Shown one piece after another: positions 23,909 through 31,792 of a DNA stretch of 44,896 nucleotides. The notes under the pieces were generated by a model. It did no database searches and was not told the origin of the DNA. It was given only the letters and a program-made list of their open reading frames with translations. The position numbers and the translations under genes are program-made. The DNA is from Planctomycetia bacterium (GTDB lineage Bacteria; Planctomycetota; Planctomycetia; Gemmatales; HRBIN36): NCBI GenBank assembly GCA_016795155.1, contig JAEUIE010000024.1:1-44896 (forward strand). Reading direction: 5' to 3'. Numbering within the stretch: the stretch's first letter is position 1; the number at the start of each line of letters is the position of its first letter.

Positions 23909-25189
23909 ATGCCTGCCAGGATACATCTAGAACGCATGCTCCATCGCAATAGTGTGGCGGTACGAGGCGATTCCATTGCCAGCTATGCTTTGGTTAAAGT
24001 GATCCCTGCGGGGGATGGCAGTGCACCGATGATGCCCGTCAATCTGGCCCTGGTGCTCGATGTTTCAGGAAGCATGTATGAAGAAGATGGAACGGGCATC
24101 AGCCGACTGAAACGAGTGCAGCAGGCGGCACTGGAAGCAATCCCCTTGTTGCGTCCTTCCGACACGCTGACCATCGTGGCCTTCGGGCATACTTCTGCGG
24201 TAGCATTGCCTCCCACGCCACTCACGCAACTGGCAGCAATCGAAAAGACCATCAACACTATTGACCGGTTTGAAATTGATCCGGGCGGCACGGCCATGGA
24301 CAAAGGTTTGCAACTGGCACTCGAACAGCTACGCGGCGTCAAAAAAGAGAACACGCTGACACATGTGCTGCTGCTCACCGATGGTGAAACTTCGGGTGAA
24401 CAGAATTGCCGGGAACTTGCCAAGTCGATGGCAGACAGCAAGGAACAGTTGACGGTGGTAGGAGTAGGCACCGAATGGAATGCATCACTCGTGAAAGACC
24501 TGGCGCAACTGAGTGCTGGAAAATGGTATTACGTGGATGAAGCCAGGAAGGATGATACGCAACGGGTCTTCCTGGAGGAGTTTGCCCATCTGCGATCCAC
24601 GGTCTTCCGCGATGTCAAACTGCACATCAAGCCGATGAAAGATATTCGCGTCAAGCGCTGCCGACTGGTGTTGCCTGAAATTCGTGAACTGACACTCGAT
24701 GGTTTGGAAGAACGTCATCTGATCGCAAACCTGGGCACGATGGAGCGTGACAAGCCGACACGATATGTGCTGGATTTAAGTCTGCCTCAGCGTCCCGATG
24801 GCCAGTATGTCATTGCCCAGATTGAAGTGAGTTATGTCACCTCGGAAGGCCCCGGTACGACAGGCCTAGTGCCATTGCAGATTACTTACAGTCTTGAATC
24901 GCCGAGCTATGTAAATGCTGAGGTAGCCAAGCATATCGATGAAGTGCAGATATTTGAACTCTCCAATAATCTTCAATCTGCACTGGAATCTTCCAATACC
25001 GATGAAGCCAAGCGACTGGCCCAGGCCATTGAGCGCAAGGCGACTGTGCTGGGGCCACGCGGAGCCAAGAAAACCATGCTGGCAAGGCAGGCCCTGGCCG
25101 AACTGGATGGCGGTGGCAAGGTTTCGAAAAAGACCATGCTGGCACTCGATGACAGTGCGCGACTTGCGGAAGAGATGCCAATACCTTAA
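23909..25189 (+). CDS. von Willebrand factor A domain protein
   Basis: This is 426 residues from the ATG at 23909, with AAGAGGAA 9-16 bases upstream. The frame is open to 23789 but that part is not domain-like. The VWA domain (about 44-220) has a complete MIDAS: LVLDVSGSM (D51, S53, S55), PGGTAM (T128) and LLTDGE (D158). A beta-rich domain follows (VKLHIKPMKDIRVKRCRLVL), then a helical region (DEVQIFELSNNLQSALESSN, DEAKRLAQAIERKATVLGPR). There is no signal peptide or membrane helix, so it is cytoplasmic. In TerY-type systems such VWA proteins bind metal and phospho-signalling partners. Here it lies between the membrane protein and the FHA protein. Confidence 0.9.
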   Translation: MPARIHLERMLHRNSVAVRGDSIASYALVKVIPAGDGSAPMMPVNLALVLDVSGSMYEEDGTGISRLKRVQQAALEAIPLLRPSDTLTIVAFGHTSAVALPPTPLTQLAAIEKTINTIDRFEIDPGGTAMDKGLQLALEQLRGVKKENTLTHVLLLTDGETSGEQNCRELAKSMADSKEQLTVVGVGTEWNASLVKDLAQLSAGKWYYVDEARKDDTQRVFLEEFAHLRSTVFRDVKLHIKPMKDIRVKRCRLVLPEIRELTLDGLEERHLIANLGTMERDKPTRYVLDLSLPQRPDGQYVIAQIEVSYVTSEGPGTTGLVPLQITYSLESPSYVNAEVAKHIDEVQIFELSNNLQSALESSNTDEAKRLAQAIERKATVLGPRGAKKTMLARQALAELDGGGKVSKKTMLALDDSARLAEEMPIP

Positions 25190-25236
25190 TCTGAGAACTA
25201 ACAGGACATCTAAAACACCACTGCGGAATTCGCTTC

Positions 25237-25866
25237 ATGATTACATGCCAATATTGTGCTTTCAAGAACGAAGATGGAACCCTGTTCTGCGAGCGCTGCA
25301 AATCGGATCTGCAACTTCAACCGGAGGGTAAGAACATGTCAGATGAAACGAGCGTACCTGTCACGGTACCTTTGAATGACATACCCATGGCAGAGCCGCT
25401 GACTGACACCAGCAGCTACGAAGCGGTGAAGACCCTCAATGTCGAACAGGCACAGCATCAGATGGAGACCAGCAGTTTCCCGCCGATGCAGGTTGAAGTT
25501 ACCGATACTATTCCGACTGCTGATCCTGTATCTGCTCCGTCTCTGACCACGCCGAAGCTGATTGTGATTCGCGGTCAGAAACTCAATGTGGAATATCCCA
25601 TCTACACGGGCGAAAACTACATTGGCCGTACCGATGAAAAGCCGGTCGATGTCGATCTGGAAGATCAGGAATCAACCGAGCGCATCTGGTGTTCCCGCCA
25701 GCATGCCCGCATTGTTTCCTCGGAAACCGGACTTAGCATCGAAGACCTGGGCAGCCAGAACGGCACCTTTGTCAATCGAGCCCGTATCTTCCCTGGCCAG
25801 GTCAGGCCGCTAGTCAACGGTGATGTCATCCAGGTGGGAACAGTGCAACTGAAACTGAAGATGTAG
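25237..25866 (+). CDS. Zinc-ribbon FHA domain protein
   Basis: This 209-residue protein has an N-terminal zinc ribbon (C4/C7, C18/C21: ITCQYCAFKNEDGTLFCERC). An acidic, Thr/Ser-rich linker (about 30-105) could be phosphorylated. A C-terminal FHA domain (about 107-209) has the phosphothreonine-binding residues: GR at 130-131, SRQHARI from 153 and NGTF at 175-178. FHA domains bind phosphothreonine, so this protein can dock on products of the kinase encoded next. It starts 47 bp after the VWA stop, and the kinase starts 2 bp after its stop, which indicates tight co-expression. Confidence 0.92.
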   Translation: MITCQYCAFKNEDGTLFCERCKSDLQLQPEGKNMSDETSVPVTVPLNDIPMAEPLTDTSSYEAVKTLNVEQAQHQMETSSFPPMQVEVTDTIPTADPVSAPSLTTPKLIVIRGQKLNVEYPIYTGENYIGRTDEKPVDVDLEDQESTERIWCSRQHARIVSSETGLSIEDLGSQNGTFVNRARIFPGQVRPLVNGDVIQVGTVQLKLKM

Positions 25867-25868
25867 TT

Positions 25869-27299
25869 ATGCCTATCCTGACGCGGTGCGAGCATTGCCA
25901 GAAATTGGCCCGGGTGGCTGACATTTTTGCTCAGCGTCAGGTACGCTGTCCGTTCTGTAAGCAGATATTCACGGCACGAACCACAGAAGATGAACTGCCC
26001 ACGGCAGTACGTCCGCAAGGCAGTACGCCACAACTTGCCAGTGGCGTGGTTCTGCCTCGCCCGGCTGATTCCTCGCAGCAGCTCACTGCACTCAATGGTT
26101 CAAGCTCTTCTATCCCAACAAGCTGTCCAACCTGCAAGATTGCGCTCAAGAATGGCAGTTGTTCGCAGTGTGGCTGGGTGCCACGTACCAATGGCGTATC
26201 GATTGATGCGGAAGAGCAGCCACTGATCTGTACCAACCCGGCTTGTGGCACTGCCAATTCCCGTCAGGCTCGGTACTGTGCCCGCTGTCAGGCCATGCTG
26301 CCCAGCCCGACTGGAACCGTACTTCATGATCGTTACCGGGTGGATAGACTGCTGGCAATTGGTGGTTTCGGCGGTGTCTACCTCGCTCACGATGTGAAAG
26401 CCAACCGGCCTGTTGCCATCAAAGATATGCTGGCAGCAGACCAGGCGGAGTTTGCAACGCGTTTGAACTTTTTCCGCCGCGAGGCAGAAATCCTGAGATT
26501 GCTCGAGCATTCGCCTATTGTTCCCAAAGTTTTCGACTTTATTGAAGATGGCCAGTCGGCACATCTGGTTATGGAGTACATCCCAGGCAAAGACCTGCTC
26601 AAGATTCTGGAAAGCCAGGGGCATCGTCCGTTTCCGGTTGATCTGGTGATCACCTGGGCCAAGCAGATTTGTGATGTTCTGACTTTGCTCCATTCCCAGC
26701 AGCCCAGCATCATTCACCGCGATTTGAAACCTGATAACATCATGTTGCTGGAGGATGGCACCAATATCCGGCTGATTGATTTCGGCACGGCACGGGAACT
26801 CGGCAAGACAGCCCGAAGCCGGGTTGCGGCCAAAACCAGGGTGTATACCGAAGGGTACGCTCCGCCGGAACAGGTCATTGGCAAGCCGGAATTACGCAGT
26901 GATTTGTTCGCATTAGCGGGGACACTTTACCAGCTTCTCACCGGAAAAGCGCCGGAAGGGCAGTACACAGCACTGGAATTGCGTGATATGCTTATGGCAC
27001 CGGAAGGGAAAATACCTCCGGAGCAGCGCTGGCTGTACGAAATGATCGCGACTAACCTGGCGGAAGATGCCAACGACCGGTACTTTTCAGCCAGGGAATT
27101 CAAGACAGATTTGCAGCGGCGTGCGGTGACCGTGTCTACAGCCTGCCCGGCTTGCAGACATGTCAACAAGGTGCGGGAGCCACATTGTACCCAGTGTGCT
27201 GCCCCTTTAACCGAGCCGATGCACGGTTGTGTCACTTGCGGGAAGGTGAATCGCCAGGGATCACGTTTCTGCACGCAATGCGGCGGTCGGCTGCGTTAA
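25869..27299 (+). CDS. Soluble Ser/Thr protein kinase with five zinc ribbons
   Basis: This is a 476-residue cytoplasmic kinase. Ribbons lie at C7/C10-C27/C30, C86/C89-C98/C101 and C121/C126-C137/C140 before the kinase, and at C426/C429-C440/C443 and C454/C457-C468/C471 after it. The kinase domain (about 154-415) is complete: glycine loop GGFGG (165-169), VAIK with K185, helix-C Glu near 205-207, HRDLKPDN with D285, DFG with D304, and APPEQ at 331-335. An activation loop rich in Thr/Ser/Arg lies between. It has no transmembrane helix or PASTA repeats, unlike many bacterial kinases. It begins 2 bp after the FHA gene and is followed 15 bp later by the phosphatase gene. Confidence 0.95.
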   Translation: MPILTRCEHCQKLARVADIFAQRQVRCPFCKQIFTARTTEDELPTAVRPQGSTPQLASGVVLPRPADSSQQLTALNGSSSSIPTSCPTCKIALKNGSCSQCGWVPRTNGVSIDAEEQPLICTNPACGTANSRQARYCARCQAMLPSPTGTVLHDRYRVDRLLAIGGFGGVYLAHDVKANRPVAIKDMLAADQAEFATRLNFFRREAEILRLLEHSPIVPKVFDFIEDGQSAHLVMEYIPGKDLLKILESQGHRPFPVDLVITWAKQICDVLTLLHSQQPSIIHRDLKPDNIMLLEDGTNIRLIDFGTARELGKTARSRVAAKTRVYTEGYAPPEQVIGKPELRSDLFALAGTLYQLLTGKAPEGQYTALELRDMLMAPEGKIPPEQRWLYEMIATNLAEDANDRYFSAREFKTDLQRRAVTVSTACPACRHVNKVREPHCTQCAAPLTEPMHGCVTCGKVNRQGSRFCTQCGGRLR

Positions 27300-27314
27300 T
27301 CACGAGGATATGCG

Positions 27315-29396
27315 GTGCCTACTTCCCCACAGAATGATCCTCCTCCCAGCCGGGGTGGCATCTGGAATCGTCTGTGGGCGCCTCGTCTTGAATCAAAGTC
27401 TGATGAAAATGCTGTACCGGGTTCCAGTGGTGATGTGGAAATACCCGCAGATGCACTCGCACCCATCTGGGATTCAGCAACGGATACCGCTCACCTGCAT
27501 CCGGTAGCATCGCCAACGGAAGCTCTGGAACCATCTGAGATTCCCATTCCTTCGATCCCGGTGCCGGTTTGTCCAGCCTGTTCTGCAACACTGGATGAGA
27601 AAGCGACCTATTGCCTGGAATGCGGCCTGGTCCTGCCGAAGGAAAAAATGGAACCGCTCCCCGCAGCGATAAGGGTGGAGCCTGCGCCAGACTGGCATGA
27701 ACGCTACAAGCCAGAACAGCCGCTTCCGAGTCGGCCCAGTGTGCAGCGGTGGCTGGCATTGGCGAGACAGGAAAAAAGTCCGAAGCAGGTTGAAGTTTAT
27801 TACTCGCTCAAACGCTCCGCTGTGACCGAGCAGGAAATCGCCACTCCGGAAGATGAAATGGTGAACCTGCAGGCACCGCTCAAGCAACTGCATAGTGGCT
27901 CAGCTCCGCTGCCTGTTTCCGCTGAATCGCTCCATTGGCCGGGAGCACACTGGCTTCACCAGATGATCCAGAAGTTGCCAGCAGTCATGCCAGCCATTCG
28001 GGAGTTTACCGAAGAAGAAGCTGCAGAAATTCTGGTGATTGATCCGCCAGAAGGAACCAATCTTTGGGATGCCTGGGAAAAATCGCCTACCCTGGTAGAT
28101 CGCTTCCGCTGGCTTGCCGAGATTGCAGAGTTGCTGCAGAAACTACATCAGCATAACGTGGTGATGGAGGCGCTCCGGCCTGAAATGTTTGTCGTCAATG
28201 CCGGTGGCCATATCGTGCTTGCCGATTTGACGGAACTGCTGCCTATACCTGTTCCCTCCATAGCACAGATGAAAGGTGCGTTGTCCACTGCGCCGGAACT
28301 GGTGCTGGCCCCGGAACTGGCTGATGCCAGCGTGGACTTGTATCCCTTCGGCGCTTTGGTTTACGCCCTGCATCATGGCAGGGAATTGACCGATCTCGAT
28401 TTTGATGCGTACGGAGTGCCTCGCTCGTTTGTCAGCATCTTTCCCGATGGACATCCCCTCTTTACCCAAGTGGTACTGAAGACGTTTACCCGTTTTGTCG
28501 AGCAGCGATACCCAACCCAGGAAGATGACCCTGACCAGACAGGGTTTACAGAACTGATCGCTCAATTGCGGGCAGGTGAACGTTCAGCCCAAGCGTTGCG
28601 CTACGATGCAGTAGGCTGGTCTTCCACGGGGCTGGCACGGGCCACAAATGAAGATGCCTTCGCAGTCTTTCATGCCAGTGCTTACGAGCAGGATCGCTGG
28701 GGTGACCAGACCATGGTTATCCTGGCTGATGGCATGGGTGGATGCAATGCCGGCGAAGTGGCAAGTGCGATGGCCATCAACACCATACGGCGTGAGCTTT
28801 GCAGCAGAGATCCGTGGAAGGTGTTCCACGATCAGGATCCCAGTCTGCCAGTGGTGGTTGAGGAAGAGAAAATTCTCGAGATGATGCACGACGCAATTGA
28901 GACCGCGAATTCCACCATTCACACGGCGGCTGAGCAGGGGGATGGTACGCAGATTGGCATGGGCTGCACCTGTGAAGTCGGTTTCCTCATGCAGGGTAGG
29001 CTGTACATGGGGCATGTGGGTGACAGTCGAACATACCTCTATCGCGAGGGCGCCATCCGTCAACTGACGCAGGATCAGACACTGGTCAATCGCCTAGTTT
29101 CGATGGGTGTTATCAATCAGGAAGAAGCAATCAATCATCCGCGTCGACATGAACTCGATCAGGCCTTGGGTTCATCACATCCGGTGCAGATACAACTCAT
29201 CAGTGAGCCGTTGGAGGTAGGCGATGCCCTCATTTTCTGTTCGGATGGCTTGACAACGCATGTCAATGATCGTTCCATCAGCGAAGTGCTGCGTAACACA
29301 GCATCGGCAGAAGCAGCAGCACGACGACTGGTCAACCTCGCCAATGCCCTGGGTGGCAGTGATAACGTGACGGTGGTAGTAGTGCGGGTGGCGTAA
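27315..29396 (+). CDS. Zinc-ribbon pseudokinase-PP2C phosphatase fusion
   Basis: This is 693 residues from the GTG at 27315, with GAGG just upstream. A zinc ribbon sits at C86/C89-C100/C103. Residues ~200-420 resemble a protein-kinase C-lobe in which key residues are lost: the HRD/KPxN loop reads MEALRPEMFVVN and the DFG position reads ADLTE, so it should be catalytically dead. Residues ~430-693 are a complete PP2C phosphatase: ATNEDAF, VILADGMGG (D472), GHVGDSR (D570), FCSDGLT (D644) and GGSDNVT (D683). It would remove phosphates placed by the neighbouring kinase, and the pseudokinase part may sense or dock. There is no membrane helix. Confidence 0.9.
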   Translation: MPTSPQNDPPPSRGGIWNRLWAPRLESKSDENAVPGSSGDVEIPADALAPIWDSATDTAHLHPVASPTEALEPSEIPIPSIPVPVCPACSATLDEKATYCLECGLVLPKEKMEPLPAAIRVEPAPDWHERYKPEQPLPSRPSVQRWLALARQEKSPKQVEVYYSLKRSAVTEQEIATPEDEMVNLQAPLKQLHSGSAPLPVSAESLHWPGAHWLHQMIQKLPAVMPAIREFTEEEAAEILVIDPPEGTNLWDAWEKSPTLVDRFRWLAEIAELLQKLHQHNVVMEALRPEMFVVNAGGHIVLADLTELLPIPVPSIAQMKGALSTAPELVLAPELADASVDLYPFGALVYALHHGRELTDLDFDAYGVPRSFVSIFPDGHPLFTQVVLKTFTRFVEQRYPTQEDDPDQTGFTELIAQLRAGERSAQALRYDAVGWSSTGLARATNEDAFAVFHASAYEQDRWGDQTMVILADGMGGCNAGEVASAMAINTIRRELCSRDPWKVFHDQDPSLPVVVEEEKILEMMHDAIETANSTIHTAAEQGDGTQIGMGCTCEVGFLMQGRLYMGHVGDSRTYLYREGAIRQLTQDQTLVNRLVSMGVINQEEAINHPRRHELDQALGSSHPVQIQLISEPLEVGDALIFCSDGLTTHVNDRSISEVLRNTASAEAAARRLVNLANALGGSDNVTVVVVRVA

Positions 29397-29584
29397 AGTG
29401 TTATGCATCGCCTGGTAATACATGAATCATGTAAGCAACTGTATTCCTTGACAATTCTTGGCATCAAGATGGTTAATTTGAATGTGAACCGCCAGGAAGC
29501 TCAGTTGCTGCATGGAATCATTCCTGCAGTTCGAACAACCCATGACTCCCAACAGTGTTCAGCTACACTAACTGGGTTGGAAAC

Positions 29585-30475
29585 ATGGGAAAACATATGT
29601 CGTATATAGCTAACAACCATCCTGGAGCCCTTTTGCGCCAGGCCTGGCAACAGGGCACCGTTCAAATCCCCGGTGTTTACAATCCGCTGGTGGCACGATT
29701 GGCTGAACAAGCCGGATTTCAGGCGATCTATCTATCGGGTGCAGCCCTCTCGGCATCGATGGGGTTGCCTGATGTGGGGCTGGTGACTCTTTCAGAGTTT
29801 GTCGATTTCGCACGTGGTATCACCACAGCCTGCTCGTTGCCACTCATCTCTGATGCTGATACCGGCTTTGGTGAAGCGCTGAATGTTGAACGAACGGTAC
29901 AGCAGTTTGAGGCAGCGGGGGTGGCAGGCATTCATCTGGAAGACCAGGTGATGCCTAAACGCTGCGGACATTTATCAGGCAAGAAACTCGTTAGCCTCGA
30001 AGAAATGGCAGCGAAGGTACGTGCAGCAGCAGGCAGTCGACGAAATCGAGATTTTGTGATTATCGCCCGCACGGATGCCCGTGGCGTGACTGATATGAAA
30101 GACGCCATTCAGCGGGCCATAGCTTACCGGGAAGCTGGTGCCGATGTCATTTTTGTGGAAGCGTTGAAATCGGAAGCAGAGTTTGCAGAGTTTGCCAAGG
30201 AAGTACCCGGGCCACTGCTGGCGAACATGACCGAATTTGGTCAGACGCCTCTGATGGAATTGAGCACTCTATCCAGGCTTGGCTATCAATTGGTAATCTA
30301 CCCGGTGACACTATTGCGGCTGGCATTGCAAAGCACCCGGGTGGCACTGCAAGCCATCAAGCAGGAAGGAACACAGAAAAACCTGATTTCCCAAATGCTC
30401 ACTCGGCAAGAGCTGTACGATCTGCTAGGCTACACGGGGTATGAAGCACGGGATCGTGCGTATTTTGGAAAGTAG
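29585..30475 (+). CDS. prpB: Isocitrate lyase/PEP mutase family, methylisocitrate lyase-like
   Basis: This is 296 residues from the ATG at 29585. Another ATG at 29597, preceded by GGGAAA, is equally plausible. The alpha/beta barrel shows IPGVYNPLVARLAEQAGFQA, ISDADTGFGEALNVERTVQQ, GIHLEDQVMPKRCGH (the active-site K-R-C-G-H variant of KKCGH), FVIIARTDAR and LLANMTEFGQTP, all typical of 2-methylisocitrate lyase. That enzyme splits methylisocitrate to succinate and pyruvate. It lies 147 bp upstream of a citrate synthase-like gene on the same strand, which supports a propionate role. Other members of this superfamily exist, so symbol confidence is moderate. Confidence 0.85.
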   Translation: MGKHMSYIANNHPGALLRQAWQQGTVQIPGVYNPLVARLAEQAGFQAIYLSGAALSASMGLPDVGLVTLSEFVDFARGITTACSLPLISDADTGFGEALNVERTVQQFEAAGVAGIHLEDQVMPKRCGHLSGKKLVSLEEMAAKVRAAAGSRRNRDFVIIARTDARGVTDMKDAIQRAIAYREAGADVIFVEALKSEAEFAEFAKEVPGPLLANMTEFGQTPLMELSTLSRLGYQLVIYPVTLLRLALQSTRVALQAIKQEGTQKNLISQMLTRQELYDLLGYTGYEARDRAYFGK

Positions 30476-30597
30476 CTACTAGCTATCAGCTGTTAGCTGT
30501 CATCTTTGTATGCTATTGATGAATGATGTTGGTTTTGATTGAACATGGTTCGGATGAATGAGAATTGATCATTCGCTGATAGCTGATAGCTGACAGC
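30473..30597. repeat. Imperfect inverted repeat of AGCTATCAGC-type words
   Basis: Words of the form AGCTATCAGCTGTTAGCTGTCA (about 30481-30512) lie after the lyase stop. The reverse-complement type CTGATAGCTGATAGCTGACAGC (about 30576-30597) lies just before the citrate synthase start. Together they could pair across about 65 bases. This looks like a dispersed intergenic repeat; no T-run suggests an intrinsic terminator. Confidence 0.5.
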
Positions 30598-30622
30598 GAA
30601 GAGCTTTGAAAGGATACTCTCC

Positions 30623-31762
30623 ATGAGTGCAACAACCAACCCTGCGAAGGAAACCTATTCACCAGGTCTGGAAGGGGTGATTGCAGGTGAATCAGCTATT
30701 TCTACCGTGACCGGTGGCTTGCGTTATCGAGGCTATCCCATTACGGAACTGGCGGATCATTGTTCCTTCGAAGAGGTGGGCTATCTCCTGCTTTACGGCG
30801 AGCTGCCGAAAAAGTCAGAGCTGGCTGCATTTCATGCCCGCATTGCCGAGGCCAGACAACTGCCCGATGCCCTGATCAGCCTGTTCAAGGCGATGCCGAA
30901 AAATGTTCCTGCGATGGATGCCTGCCGTACTGCCATCAGTGTGCTGGCACATTATGACCCGGAAGTGAATGACAATTCAACTGCTGCTAATCGCCGCAAG
31001 GCAGAACGTCTCATGGGGTCGATTCCGCTCGCGGTGGCGGCACATCATCGTATTGTCAATGGACAGGAACCGCTGCAGGCACAGGATGGCTTGCCAATAG
31101 CCTCCGAGTTTCTGCGTTTGCTTACTGGCAAGGTGCCCAGCCATGAAGACACCAAGGCATTTGATGTTTCGCTGATTCTCTACGCTGAGCATGAGTATAA
31201 TGCTTCGACATTTACGTGCCGGGTGGTCTGTTCCACCATGTCCGATCTGCATTCAGCCATCGTTGCGGGGGTTGGTGCACTGAAGGGGCCGCTTCATGGT
31301 GGAGCGAATGAAAAAGTGATGGACATTCTGCTGGCTACCGGCGGCCCGGAGAATGCGGAGAAGTGGACCTACGATGCCCTGGCACGCAAGGAACGGATCA
31401 TGGGTTTTGGCCATCGGGTTTATAAGACGGGCGATGTGCGGGCAGCGTATCTGAAGAAATATGCCCAGGAAGCAGCCAAGCGGGCAGGCACCGAGAAGTG
31501 GGAAGAAACTGCCGAGATCATGGAAACGATCATGGCGAAAGAGAAGAACATGTTCCCTAATCTCGATTGGCCCGCTGGCCGCTTGTATCACGCCATGAAC
31601 CTGGCAGTGCCACTCTACACGCCGATATTCGTCATGAGCCGTACCACCGGCTGGAGCGCACACTTCATTGAGCAGGCTGAGAACAATCGCCTGATTCGGC
31701 CACGTGGCTTGTACACCGGGCCGGATGTTCGCAAGGTGGTGGCGCTGGATCAGCGGGGGTAG
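30623..31762 (+). CDS. prpC: Citrate/2-methylcitrate synthase family protein
   Basis: This is a 379-residue type II citrate-synthase-fold protein without the N-terminal extension of large hexameric enzymes. It starts with YSPGLEGVIAGESAISTVTG and LRYRGYPITELA. The catalytic motifs are GPLHGGANEKV (His), IMGFGHRVYKTGDVRA (His) and LDWPAGRLYHAM (Asp, in LDWP). The FGHRVYK-x-x-D-x-R pattern is shared by citrate and methylcitrate synthases. Adjacency to a PrpB-like gene favours methylcitrate synthase (propionyl-CoA plus oxaloacetate). No prpD-type dehydratase gene is in the window, so the pathway assignment is provisional. Confidence 0.87.
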   Translation: MSATTNPAKETYSPGLEGVIAGESAISTVTGGLRYRGYPITELADHCSFEEVGYLLLYGELPKKSELAAFHARIAEARQLPDALISLFKAMPKNVPAMDACRTAISVLAHYDPEVNDNSTAANRRKAERLMGSIPLAVAAHHRIVNGQEPLQAQDGLPIASEFLRLLTGKVPSHEDTKAFDVSLILYAEHEYNASTFTCRVVCSTMSDLHSAIVAGVGALKGPLHGGANEKVMDILLATGGPENAEKWTYDALARKERIMGFGHRVYKTGDVRAAYLKKYAQEAAKRAGTEKWEETAEIMETIMAKEKNMFPNLDWPAGRLYHAMNLAVPLYTPIFVMSRTTGWSAHFIEQAENNRLIRPRGLYTGPDVRKVVALDQRG

Positions 31763-31792
31763 GCAGGAAAATTCGTTTCTGCAGGATGCAAT

